Assembly (NCBI GenBank): GCA_934320895.1
Contig: CAKRFY010000001.1
Coordinates: forward strand, 1 to 64,000
Direction: 5' to 3'
Length of the DNA stretch: 64,000 bases
Origin: an uncultured Lachnospiraceae bacterium
GTDB taxonomy: Bacteria; Bacillota; Clostridia; Lachnospirales; Lachnospiraceae
Position 1 is the stretch's first letter, and each line of letters starts with the position of its first letter. A program made the position numbers and the translations under genes. Under the pieces are notes generated by a model. The model did not search any database. It saw only the letters and a program-made list of their open reading frames with translations, and was not told the origin of the DNA. Of this stretch, positions 18,658 to 27,629 are shown one piece after another.

Positions 18658-20755
18658 GGTCATCATCAGGCTCAACTACGATTTTTACAGGCATTCCTTT
18701 CTGATGATGATACTTCTTTTTTATCTTTGGACGCGCTGTCTGCACATCTGAATCTGATTTTATATCAGACAGATCACCATCCATATCTTTTTGCTGTTCT
18801 TTTACGTCATCACTTTCAAGTGCCTTTACAGCCTCTCTTTCAAAGCTGCTGCCATATTCTGCTGTGTCCTTTTTTTTATTCTTTCTTGTTTTAAATTCTT
18901 TTACAATCTCCTCCGTTTCCGGTTCATCATCGATATCCTTTTTTTCAACTCTTTTACTTTTCTTTTTTTTCTTTATCTTATCTTTTTTCCCATTATTATC
19001 TGAATGTTGTTCTGTATCTTCAACATTTTCTTCCAGAGTGACAGCTACTTCCTCTGTTACATTATCATCTGTAACCTTGTCATCTGCCTTTACTTCTTCT
19101 TTGTGACCCTCATTGTCATCTGCTCTTTCTTCGACATGGTCTTCTTCACTTTCCTTGCTGTCCTCTACTTCTTCCTCACTATCATGTGTCTTTGTATCAC
19201 TTTCTTCATCATTATCTTCTATGTCTTTTTCGTTTTCTTCTGATATGATTTCATCTTCAACAGACTCTTTTGTTTCCTCTACAACATTATCTGTTTCATC
19301 ATCAGATAAGTGAACATCTTCCTCCTCATCTTCCTCAAAAGGTCCTTTCTTCATTGCAATGACAGCCAAGATAACCTTTATAGGAATTCCTACAATAAGT
19401 ATCACTTCAATAAGAATTGTTACATAAAAACACTCTGGAAGGAATTTCTTTATCATAAACCATGAACCAAGTGACTTTCCAAGCACACTTTCTATAATAA
19501 CCGGCACACATTTATATATAATTATCGGCAATCCTACATGAATGACTGCATCGACGATAGTTCTTACAACTCCAATCCCATCTTTTCTTGTTGCTCTATA
19601 CCACCAGCTCATCAAAAGCATTGGAACAAGCGAAGCTAAAAATGCTATAACATATGCTATATCAAATTCAATATGTGGCAGCATTACAGCCTTCGAATCA
19701 ATTGTTCTTGCTTTTTCACCTATAGCAAGACAAACGACATTTGACATAAGTTCTTCAATAACATCATTTCCCGAAATCACATCTGATGTATCAAAAAGCA
19801 TTGTAATTCCTAAATCCTGACCTGGTATGAGAAATGCTGATGATATATATCCGTCAATTGCTCCTGAAACATAATATACATCTTGTTCTCCTACTTTCGT
19901 CTTTATCCATCCAAGACTTGAAGTGCCCTGTGTATCAAAAATAGTATCGCCACAATCAGTACCATCTGAATATACTTTCTCTATCTGATCATATGACAAT
20001 GTCTTTCCGCCTGCTGCAAGGAACATACTTAATACATTTCCAATATCTTTTGCATCAGATACAATTCCTGTCGCTGATACTGTGTCCCAGTCTTTAGCTT
20101 CTGTACTTCCTGCTTTTCTTGCGATTGGCAAGCCAAATAAATTATCATGTCCCCCAACAATATCTTTTCCTGCAATTTCATCAGTTGTATATGTTGATTC
20201 AAGCTGCAACGGTTCTATTATATTTTTCTGAATATAATCAGCATAATTTACTCCCGAAACTTCTTCAATAATCTTTCCCAAGATCGCATAGTTTATTCTT
20301 GCATCCTGATATTCTCCCTTTTTTCCAAGCGGTGCCGGAATACTATCTGTACTCATTTTCTGAGTTGTCGTATAGCCGCATGTCTGTTTTAAAAGATCTT
20401 CTACCGTTATACCGGATGCTTCTACCGAGCCTGAAATAATATCTGAAATGTCAGTGTCAAGTGCCAGTTTTTTTGAATCTGCTAACTGCAAAATTGAAAT
20501 AGATGTAAATATCCTGCTCAGTACTCCAATCTTTAAATCTGAATTTGTTTCAGGTACATCACCATAAGATGCACTATATACTTCTTTGCCCGAAGTTACA
20601 ATAGATACCTCTCCGCCGGGAATTTTGGCATTCGAAAGCTGTCCGATAATGTACTTTTCAATATCATTTTCATGGTAATTCATAGCAAATGCCCTACTAA
20701 CAAATGACAAAGACAATATCAATGCCAGCATAACCGATAAAAACCTTTTTTTCAT
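18647..20755 (-). CDS. Membrane-anchored serine-hydrolase-fold pseudoenzyme (beta-lactamase/PBP family)
   Basis: A 702-residue protein with a signal peptide (first 24 residues), then a class C beta-lactamase-like domain (about 30-340) by overall pattern: ISILQLADSKKLALDTDI, TVEDLLKQTCGY, YAILGKIIEEVSGVNYADYI. The catalytic motifs are lost. The SxxK position reads IGVLSR, the YxN position reads DARINY, and the HxG position reads YVSGAIDGY. Three membrane segments follow (about 360-475), then a very acidic tail ending in a basic stretch. It is probably a binding or sensing protein at the cell surface, not a hydrolase. It lies directly upstream of the ilv promoter. Confidence 0.75.
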   Translation of the reverse strand: MKKRFLSVMLALILSLSFVSRAFAMNYHENDIEKYIIGQLSNAKIPGGEVSIVTSGKEVYSASYGDVPETNSDLKIGVLSRIFTSISILQLADSKKLALDTDISDIISGSVEASGITVEDLLKQTCGYTTTQKMSTDSIPAPLGKKGEYQDARINYAILGKIIEEVSGVNYADYIQKNIIEPLQLESTYTTDEIAGKDIVGGHDNLFGLPIARKAGSTEAKDWDTVSATGIVSDAKDIGNVLSMFLAAGGKTLSYDQIEKVYSDGTDCGDTIFDTQGTSSLGWIKTKVGEQDVYYVSGAIDGYISSAFLIPGQDLGITMLFDTSDVISGNDVIEELMSNVVCLAIGEKARTIDSKAVMLPHIEFDIAYVIAFLASLVPMLLMSWWYRATRKDGIGVVRTIVDAVIHVGLPIIIYKCVPVIIESVLGKSLGSWFMIKKFLPECFYVTILIEVILIVGIPIKVILAVIAMKKGPFEEDEEEDVHLSDDETDNVVEETKESVEDEIISEENEKDIEDNDEESDTKTHDSEEEVEDSKESEEDHVEERADDNEGHKEEVKADDKVTDDNVTEEVAVTLEENVEDTEQHSDNNGKKDKIKKKKKSKRVEKKDIDDEPETEEIVKEFKTRKNKKKDTAEYGSSFEREAVKALESDDVKEQQKDMDGDLSDIKSDSDVQTARPKIKKKYHHQKGMPVKIVVEPDDDLDN

Positions 20756-20872
20756 AGTATCCCTAGTCCTCCATACTGATTTTTCTGTCTGTACTTCATA
20801 TATCTTTGCATAACATCCAAAAGGCTATGCTAAAAAAACTTCTTTATATTTTATCATACATTTATACATTTG

Positions 20873-20914
20873 TAAAAAAGAAAAACTCTGCATGCATTTT
20901 ACTGTATGCAGAGT
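20873..20914 (-). terminator. Terminator of the HPr-like gene
   Basis: ACTCTGCAT (minus strand) pairs with ATGCAGAGT (20885-20914), followed by TTTTTCTTTTTT. It lies about 55 bases after the stop of the HPr-like gene. Confidence 0.85.
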
Positions 20915-20969
20915 CCTGTGCCGCCCTTAATCTATATTCATATCTTCTAAAATCATTTTTTCAAATAAA

Positions 20970-21206
20970 TTATGCTGCAACAACATCTCCTAATTCGCGA
21001 ATAATCTGATTTGCTTCGCTAGGCTCGCAGTTTCCTGTCATCCACATGCTGTTTCTAAGATCCATAGTCATAATACCAAGTATTGACTTAGCATCTACAC
21101 AGTAGCTTCCACAATACAGATTAAAATCAGCATCATACTTTGAAAGAATGTGAACAAATTTGCTTACATCAGTTACATCATTAAACTTAATGTTAATCTT
21201 GTTCAT
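20970..21206 (-). CDS. HPr-like (Crh-type) protein lacking the phospho-histidine
   Basis: A 78-residue HPr-fold protein. The segment SKYDADFNL and the regulatory-site region DAKSILGIMTM align with Bacillus HPr, keeping the serine that HPr kinase phosphorylates (Ser46). The active histidine of the GIHARPA motif is replaced; the aligned stretch reads NDVTDVSKF. This is the pattern of Crh, which acts with CcpA in catabolite repression and cannot carry phosphate for the PTS. AGGAG is eight bases before the ATG; a GTG nine bases upstream was not used. It is monogenic with a strong terminator. Confidence 0.8.
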   Translation of the reverse strand: MNKINIKFNDVTDVSKFVHILSKYDADFNLYCGSYCVDAKSILGIMTMDLRNSMWMTGNCEPSEANQIIRELGDVVAA

Positions 21207-21328
21207 GATAAACACTCCTTTTCATATACAAAAAAAACTCTTTGCAACTTTCACGCTACTATACCATCATTGAGCGCTTAAATATATACACATTCTCATC
21301 ATTTTGCTACGTTTTCTACTTTATTTTT

Positions 21329-22459
21329 TCATTTTCTCCCGTTTTGATACTTTTTTCGATATTTTGCTGGCGTTATTCCATTCTTTCTTTGAAAATAAAC
21401 ACTAAATCTGCTCTGTGAACTAAACGCACAATAACTGCTTATTTCCTGTAAAGAATAGTCTGTATATTTTAAAAGATATTCACTTGATTTTATTTTTTCA
21501 TCAATTATATACTGCTTTAAAGTTATACCCTCAAACTGGCTGAACTGTTCCGAAAGATAGTTTGGTGACACACCGATATATTTGGCAATATCTCTCACCA
21601 TAAGAGGCTCATGTATATGCGCAAATATATAATCTTTCACCTGATGTATTAATGGATTCTTTATATCATTACTGTTTAAATTATGAACATCTCTTGTAAA
21701 ATTATACTCTGCCTCTCTTACAAGACGCTCAATTTTAATCGGATCATCTAATTCCTCTTCAAGATATCTGATATATCCGTCAGCCATCGAAAAAGCAGCC
21801 TCAGCATTCAGTCCTCCCTCTATAGCACATCTGGAGGCACATGTTATAACACCTATAGCAACATTTTTCAGACTTCTGACCTGATCCTCAGCAAGCTTTC
21901 CAATCTCCCCCGGATAAACTTCATCAATGCTTTCCCTAAGTCCTTTAAGATCACCTCGTCTTATACTGTCATGCTCTCTAAGCTCCTGCGCATAAGGATT
22001 GTGAACTTTTCCACTTTCCTGATATTCAAATATACTTTCCGTAACAAAAATTTCTACAGGTTTGTCCAACCTTACATTAAGGTTCCACAAATCGTATTTT
22101 CCAATCTGTTTACCGGTAAGTTTATTCCATATAAGTATAACTGCCGATGTATACGCATCTTTTGGACAAACAAATATATCTGAGTTACGATTCTCAAAAG
22201 AAGAAAACATTGCTGTTTTTCCTATTACAACAAACTCGGATTCAGCCTCGTTCCACATAACACATACAACTACACTCGGATCTGTAACAACTATATAAGG
22301 GAAATCTTTCTTTGCTTTCTTTACTATCTGTGAATAAAGCATAAGATCTTCTTTTCTTGAATCAGAAAGCTGTTCCAAAAGATTTCCGTCCTCATCAAAT
22401 ATAGCAATATGTGCTTTTAATATAGGCAACATATGTGTCAAGAAAAATTTATCTTTCAT
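21329..22459 (-). CDS. AraC-family transcriptional regulator
   Basis: A 376-residue regulator. The C-terminal 100 residues form the double helix-turn-helix of the AraC/XylS family (VRDIAKYIGVSPNYLSEQFSQFEG, then SLQEISSYCAFSSQSRFSVYFQRKNGITPAKYRK). The N-terminal part (about 10-150) resembles a small sensory or PocR-like domain (KAHIAIFDEDGNLLEQL) and is followed by a helical linker. The effector is unknown. The ATG at 22459 follows AGGA weakly. It lies 27 bases from the end of pta, so pta and this gene may be co-transcribed. Confidence 0.85.
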   Translation of the reverse strand: MKDKFFLTHMLPILKAHIAIFDEDGNLLEQLSDSRKEDLMLYSQIVKKAKKDFPYIVVTDPSVVVCVMWNEAESEFVVIGKTAMFSSFENRNSDIFVCPKDAYTSAVILIWNKLTGKQIGKYDLWNLNVRLDKPVEIFVTESIFEYQESGKVHNPYAQELREHDSIRRGDLKGLRESIDEVYPGEIGKLAEDQVRSLKNVAIGVITCASRCAIEGGLNAEAAFSMADGYIRYLEEELDDPIKIERLVREAEYNFTRDVHNLNSNDIKNPLIHQVKDYIFAHIHEPLMVRDIAKYIGVSPNYLSEQFSQFEGITLKQYIIDEKIKSSEYLLKYTDYSLQEISSYCAFSSQSRFSVYFQRKNGITPAKYRKKYQNGRK

Positions 22460-22486
22460 ATAAAACAATCCTATTATCTGATAATT

Positions 22487-23479
22487 TTAAATGTTATTTG
22501 CAAGTGCTGCTGTAATAATTGCCATAGAATATACTTCTGATGCATTGCAGCCTCTTGACAGATCATTTACAGGTGCATTAAGTCCAAGTAAGATAGGTCC
22601 ATATGCTTCAAAATTACCCATACGCTGAGCAATCTTATATCCGATATTTCCTGCATTGATATCAGGGAATATAAATGTATTTGCATGACCTGCGACTGTT
22701 GATTCAGGACACTTTGTTCTCGCAACTCTAGGTGATACTGCCGCATCAAACTGAAGTTCTCCATCTATTGGAAGATCAGGGTACTTCTCTTTTGCCTTTC
22801 TTGCAGCATTACACATCTTGTCTACATCTTCACCTTTTCCTGAACCATGTGTCGAATAACTTAAAAATGCAACCTGTGGATCAACTCCGAAAATCTTTGC
22901 ACATTTAGCTGCTTCTCCTGCAATCTCAACAAGTTCATCCTCAGATGGCTTAATATTGATAGCACAGTCACCCATTGCAATAACTTCATTCTCACCTGTA
23001 GCACTAGGTCTTACAAGTATGAAGCAGGAAGAAACAATACTGTGTCCAGGCTTAGTCTTTATAATCTGAAGTGCAGGACGTACTGTATCTGCTGTTGAAT
23101 ATGTAGCCCCACCTAAAAGTGAATCAGCAACCCCCATCTTTACAAGCATAGTGCCAAAATAATTTGCCTGTGAAAGTATCTGTCTGGCTTTTTCAGGAGT
23201 CATGCCTTTTTTCTTTCTAAATTCACAAAGCATATCAACCATCTCGTCCATCTTTTCATATTTTTCAGGATCTATAATCTCAGCACCACGAATATTAAAT
23301 CCACTTTCTTCTGCTGCTTTCATAATCTTTTCTTCATTACCAATAAGAATAGGGTGAAGGAAATAGCTTGCAAGCAATCGTGAAGATGCCTCAAGAATAC
23401 GTGAATCCTCACCTTCTGTAAAAACGATTTTCTTTGGACTTTTCTTTAAAATGTCTATTAACTGACCAAAACCAAACAT
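22487..23479 (-). CDS. pta: Phosphate acetyltransferase
   Basis: Interconverts acetyl-CoA and acetyl phosphate for acetate production with acetate kinase. The 330-residue protein is the short Pta form without regulatory N-terminal domains. Seen are KIVFTEGEDSRILEASSRLL, GVADSLLGGATYSTADTVRPALQIIKTKPG, the FLSYSTHGSGKGED and QFDAAVSPRVARTKCPES blocks and the C-terminal NIGYKIAQRMGN. GGAGATGATTAG precedes the ATG. No ackA is adjacent in the window. A phosphate butyryltransferase is less likely given the length and motifs. Confidence 0.94.
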   Translation of the reverse strand: MFGFGQLIDILKKSPKKIVFTEGEDSRILEASSRLLASYFLHPILIGNEEKIMKAAEESGFNIRGAEIIDPEKYEKMDEMVDMLCEFRKKKGMTPEKARQILSQANYFGTMLVKMGVADSLLGGATYSTADTVRPALQIIKTKPGHSIVSSCFILVRPSATGENEVIAMGDCAINIKPSEDELVEIAGEAAKCAKIFGVDPQVAFLSYSTHGSGKGEDVDKMCNAARKAKEKYPDLPIDGELQFDAAVSPRVARTKCPESTVAGHANTFIFPDINAGNIGYKIAQRMGNFEAYGPILLGLNAPVNDLSRGCNASEVYSMAIITAALANNI

Positions 23480-23614
23480 CTAATCATCTCCATTTCTAAA
23501 TTTTGTGTTTATTTTTAAGCACCACGCCTATTTTCGTATAATTTGAAAGAAAAGTCAATATAAACAATACGAATTTGATAAAAATTCGCTATAAAAATAT
23601 GATATACTAATTGT

Positions 23615-23660
23615 CAAGCGGATATCGCAATCCGCTCTGCCACTTTCTTGATAGTGTTAA
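23615..23660 (+). repeat. Dispersed stem-loop repeat, copy D
   Basis: AAGCGGATATCGCAATCCGCT, then CTGCCACTTTCTTGATAGTGTTAA. Identical in design to copies A, C and E, but with one base fewer in the loop. It lies between divergent pta and the PAS-CPBP gene, about 35 bases upstream of the latter's start. Confidence 0.8.
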
Positions 23661-23694
23661 AATAAAGATAAAAATTAAAGAAACGAGGATTAAA

Positions 23695-24780
23695 ATGACT
23701 TCACAATTACCTGATACTATATCAGCCGAACAAAAAAACATGATATTTGAAAATATGTCTGACGGAGTAATCACTCTTGATTCATCTGGAACGATCACAT
23801 ACTGTAACTCCGCATGCTGTGAAATCCTTAAAATTTCATCCGTCTCTGATGTTTTAGGGAAATCATTTATGGAACTTTTTTCGCAAAACAAAAAAAACAG
23901 AGCTTTTAACAAACTATTTCATGACAGCATGGAAAAACATAAAATTTTTCCAAAAACTCCGGTAAGATACCGTTTTGGCAAAGAAAAAGAAATTCATCAC
24001 TTCAATATTGACATAAGCCTTTTAAAACCGTCAAAAAATGAAATTTTTAATCCAGATTCCCCATATAAGGATCCTGACACAACATTTAACGGCATGGTTA
24101 TTCTTATTGAAGATGATACTGACAGATTTAATCTGCGCCAGCACGAACATGACTGCGCCTTTATTTTCGCTGGTCTTATTTTATGTATAAGTGTTTTTCT
24201 AATGTCATGGAGTCTTATGCGCTTTACACTGCATATATATCTGAAATCATCAGTATATACACAGATAATAGAATTTATAACATTCCTGCTATTTTTGGAA
24301 ATTGTATTTATGACAAGCTTCTCAATGCGTGATATAGGTCTTATACCGAAACTTTCAACATTGAAAAAAAATCTGTTTGAAACCGTAGTGACAGCTGTAA
24401 TAGTCTCATGTATACTCCTGCTTAGTAAAGCTATCCTTACATTACTTGGTTATCAGATAAAGGCATACTATATAGGTGGTTCGCTTCACGGTGCATATAC
24501 TTATATATTTACTGCATTTGTTCAGGAATTTCTGGCACGTGGAGTAATACAGACAAGTGTTAAATCACTGATGAAAGTAAGATTCCAGAAATTTCTCAGT
24601 ATCTTTCTCACATCATTGCTATTTTCACTTATGCATATGCCTTTCGGCTTTTATTTCATGTTAGGTGCATTTTTGTTAAGCCTTGCTTTAGGTTATATAT
24701 ATGAACGTCAGCAGAATATATGGGGGTGTGTTATCCTGCACTGGTGTTGCGGTTATCTTGCCATGTGCCTTTATTTCTAA
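23695..24780 (+). CDS. PAS-domain sensor fused to a CPBP-family intramembrane protease
   Basis: A 361-residue protein. Residues about 10-130 form a PAS domain (NMSDGVITLDSSGTITYCNSACCEIL). It is followed by about eight membrane segments of the CPBP (CAAX protease/bacteriocin-processing, Abi) family. Family motifs are partly kept: QEFLARG for EExxxR near 275, FSLMHM for FxxxH, and HWCCG for the last HxxxN/B site. The fusion suggests a membrane protease or assembly factor controlled by a small-molecule or redox signal. The start at 23695 has ACGAGGAT upstream; an upstream in-frame ATG would translate repeat D and was rejected. Confidence 0.78.
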   Translation: MTSQLPDTISAEQKNMIFENMSDGVITLDSSGTITYCNSACCEILKISSVSDVLGKSFMELFSQNKKNRAFNKLFHDSMEKHKIFPKTPVRYRFGKEKEIHHFNIDISLLKPSKNEIFNPDSPYKDPDTTFNGMVILIEDDTDRFNLRQHEHDCAFIFAGLILCISVFLMSWSLMRFTLHIYLKSSVYTQIIEFITFLLFLEIVFMTSFSMRDIGLIPKLSTLKKNLFETVVTAVIVSCILLLSKAILTLLGYQIKAYYIGGSLHGAYTYIFTAFVQEFLARGVIQTSVKSLMKVRFQKFLSIFLTSLLFSLMHMPFGFYFMLGAFLLSLALGYIYERQQNIWGCVILHWCCGYLAMCLYF

Positions 24781-24881
24781 GGAAAAATTTTATTTTTACC
24801 TAAAAAATTTTGATATAAAAACCGATTGTTATTCAAATAAGCAGATGTTATAATTTCTACAATCAAATTTGGAGGTGTTAT

Positions 24882-26876
24882 ATGAACAAAAAGATTTTCT
24901 TTCCGCAGATAAACGGTATACTTCACGGCTCGGATTACAATCCTGACCAATGGCTTGACAGACCAGATATTCTTGAAAAAGATATTGAACTTATGAAAAA
25001 AGCAAAAATGACAAGCATGACTCTGGGAGTTTTTTCATGGGCAACCTATGAACCTTCCGAGGGTGAATTTCATATGGATTGGCTCAAGGATATTATGAAT
25101 AGATTATACGAAAATGGTATCTACACCATTCTTGCAACACCATCAGGTGCCCGCCCTGCATGGCTTGATGAAAAATATCCAGAATGTATGCGTGTAGGTG
25201 CCGATGACCATCGCGCACATCATGGTGTCCGTCACAATCACTGCATGTCCTCACCAAAATTCAGAGAAAAAACAGGAATTATCATAAATAAAATAATTGA
25301 TACGGTCGGAAACCACCCTGGGCTTGCAATGTGGCATTTATCAAACGAATTTGGCGGAGAATGTTTCTGCCCTCTTTGTAAAAAGAAATTTCAGCATTAT
25401 CTCGCTGATAAATTCGACCACGATATAAACAAATTAAACAAAGAATGGTGGACAAGTTTCTGGAGTCATACATACAATGACTTTTCACAGATAGAACCTC
25501 CATATTCAAATGGTGAGTTCAGCATTATGGGATTAAATCTGGAGTGGAAACGTTTTACTACATGGAATACTACTGATTATATGAAGTCAGAAATTGAAAT
25601 CATTAGAAAAAGAACACCTAATATTCCTGTCACTACAAACTTTATGCAGCTATTTCCAGGACTCGACTACAGGGTGATGTCAAAAGAACTTGATGTCATA
25701 TCATGGGATTCATATCCATTATTCCATAATGACTATGAAACTATGGCCGATACTATGGCACACAACTCTTTTGATCATGCAGTTATGCGTTCTTTAAAGA
25801 AAGACCAGCCATTTATGCTTATGGAATGTGCTCCTGGGCTTGTAAACTGGCATGGATATAATAAACTCAAACGACCTGGAGTCCATAAACTTTTCAGCGC
25901 ACAGGCTGTTGCCTGCGGTTCTGATACAGTACAATACTTTCAATGGAGAAAAAGCCGTGGCTCATTTGAACAATATCATGGAGCTGTCGTAGACCATCTT
26001 GGAACCGATGATACAAGAATTTTCAAAGAAGTTGCCGAAGTTGGAAATATGCTTAATAGTTTGTCAAAAGTAAAGGGAACTACCGTAAAGCCAAAAGCTG
26101 CTCTTATATTTGACTGGGATAATATGTGGGCAATCGACGATATGCGTGGTTTATCGGACAAAACAAAAAATTATGCCAAAACTTGCATAGATATCTATCA
26201 TGAATTTTTAAAACTCGGTATAGACATGAATGTTATTGCATCTGATGATGACCTTGATGATTACAATGTTATTGTTGCACCTATGCTTTATATGTTAAAA
26301 CCAGGTGTCGCTGACAATATGAAAAACTTTGTAAAACGAGGTGGTCATCTTATGGCAACATATCTCACAGGATATGTAGATAAAAATACTCTCTGCTATC
26401 TCGGTGGTTTCCCTGGTGACGGATTAAGTGACCTGTTTGGTATTATAAGTGAAGAAATAGACACCTATTATGAATGTGATAAAAATCAGGCTACATTTAC
26501 TAACGGTCACAAAGCTGATATCCGTGATTATGCCGAAACACTACGTGTATACGACGCAAATATCCTTGCAACTTATGACAAAGAGTTTTACTCTGGCACA
26601 CCTGCCGTAACATGCAAAAATTTTGGAAAAGGAAAAGCATATTATGTGGCTGCACGAATAGATATGTATTCAATGTCATCTTTATTTAAAACAATGCTTG
26701 AAGAAACAGAAACACCTTACTTCATCATTCCAGACGGACTCGAATATCACAAACGAGAAGATGAAGCCGGAAATTCAATCGAATTTTATTTAAACGATAC
26801 TGAAAACGAAATCACTTTCAAAACAACAACTAATGAAACAATAACTTTAGAACCATATGGAATAAAAATAATCTGA
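24882..26876 (+). CDS. Glycoside hydrolase family 42 beta-galactosidase
   Basis: A 664-residue GH42 enzyme, usual length, no signal peptide, so cytoplasmic. The catalytic acid/base Glu is in WHLSNEFGGECFCPLC near residue 155, where the CxCxxC is the family zinc-binding set together with an upstream Cys. The nucleophile Glu is in FMLMECAPG near 313. The A domain barrel runs to about 400, then come a trimerisation domain (AALIFDWDNMWAIDD) and a small beta domain at the end. GH42 enzymes of gut Clostridia often act on galactosides from arabinogalactan or milk glycans. It stands alone with its own terminator. Confidence 0.93.
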   Translation: MNKKIFFPQINGILHGSDYNPDQWLDRPDILEKDIELMKKAKMTSMTLGVFSWATYEPSEGEFHMDWLKDIMNRLYENGIYTILATPSGARPAWLDEKYPECMRVGADDHRAHHGVRHNHCMSSPKFREKTGIIINKIIDTVGNHPGLAMWHLSNEFGGECFCPLCKKKFQHYLADKFDHDINKLNKEWWTSFWSHTYNDFSQIEPPYSNGEFSIMGLNLEWKRFTTWNTTDYMKSEIEIIRKRTPNIPVTTNFMQLFPGLDYRVMSKELDVISWDSYPLFHNDYETMADTMAHNSFDHAVMRSLKKDQPFMLMECAPGLVNWHGYNKLKRPGVHKLFSAQAVACGSDTVQYFQWRKSRGSFEQYHGAVVDHLGTDDTRIFKEVAEVGNMLNSLSKVKGTTVKPKAALIFDWDNMWAIDDMRGLSDKTKNYAKTCIDIYHEFLKLGIDMNVIASDDDLDDYNVIVAPMLYMLKPGVADNMKNFVKRGGHLMATYLTGYVDKNTLCYLGGFPGDGLSDLFGIISEEIDTYYECDKNQATFTNGHKADIRDYAETLRVYDANILATYDKEFYSGTPAVTCKNFGKGKAYYVAARIDMYSMSSLFKTMLEETETPYFIIPDGLEYHKREDEAGNSIEFYLNDTENEITFKTTTNETITLEPYGIKII

Positions 26877-26909
26877 TATAAAATAAATATACAATATCAA
26901 TAACAAAAA

Positions 26910-26966
26910 CGGATTTGTAAGATAAATCATATTTTCAATGATAACTCCTTACAGATCCGCTTTTTA
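26910..26966 (+). terminator. Terminator of the GH42 gene
   Basis: CGGATtTGTAAG (26910-26921) pairs with CTTACAgATCCG (26948-26959), followed by CTTTTT. It lies 34 bases after the stop codon. Confidence 0.8.
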
Positions 26967-27083
26967 AATATATGAATGTCAAAATTATAACTTCTTTTGC
27001 CATAAAACTCCTATATGACTTTTTTCATATAATTTAAGTCCCTTTTTTCATCTATTTCTCAACCCGATCAACCTATAGCATAC

Positions 27084-27269
27084 TTATTTCCCTTGATTTT
27101 TGTTCTTTAATTCAATAAATCTAAGTTCATCTTCTAATTCGCCTTTAACCTTGAATGCCTTAACCGTCTGATCAGAGGACATATCAAGCATATTTCCATA
27201 CTTCATAACATATGAACAAAATTCAATTTTCTCTTTTAGCTCTTTGACTTCCTGATATACATCTGCCAT
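27084..27269 (-). CDS. Small hypothetical helical protein
   Basis: A 61-residue, highly charged and helical protein (EVKELKEKIEFCSYVMKYG, then VKAFKVKGELEDELRFIEL). The helix-turn-helix length and layout recall Spo0E-like phosphatases. The signature SQELD is absent (KGELE instead), so I do not assign that family. The start is supported by GGGAGG nine bases upstream; an open extension of 19 codons lacks one. It is convergent with nothing and sits alone between the GH42 gene and feoAB. Confidence 0.55.
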   Translation of the reverse strand: MADVYQEVKELKEKIEFCSYVMKYGNMLDMSSDQTVKAFKVKGELEDELRFIELKNKNQGK

Positions 27270-27326
27270 AAGACTTACCTCCCGATCTTTATTTTTGTCA
27301 TTGTCTACTCGTATATACAATAACAA

Positions 27327-27629
27327 ATTTTCTGTCTAATTATGATACCACAAATTTGTGACAAATTAAATACAAAATTTAATTTTATTCCTTTAAACTT
27401 TCATTTTTTTTTTTACAATTTATTTTCAATCTTAATCTGATTTTTTATAAATCCATTTTCAGTATTTAACTATTTTTGCTATTGCAGACAAACTGCCTTT
27501 TTGATAAGATTTATCAGTAGTTAGTTAGTTTATGATATTTTTTGTCATTTATATTACATAACATGATAAAAAGAATCTTATATTTTAAATATTCTATATC
27601 TTTAATACTAACAGAAAAGAGGACAAAAA
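27327..27629. other. AT-rich intergenic region upstream of feoAB
   Basis: About 300 bases of very AT-rich DNA between the small charged protein and feoAB. A GATAAGATTTATC dyad and a TTAGTTAGTTTA stretch near 27515-27530 could be regulatory. I see no convincing Fur or DtxR box and no RNA gene. Confidence 0.4.

Noticed and set aside
18791..19313. Plus-strand Ser/Phe-rich frames
   Set aside because: They are the reverse complement of the acidic tail of the serine-hydrolase-like protein.
27084..27269. Spo0E-like phosphatase
   Set aside because: Length and helices fit, but the SQELD signature is missing.
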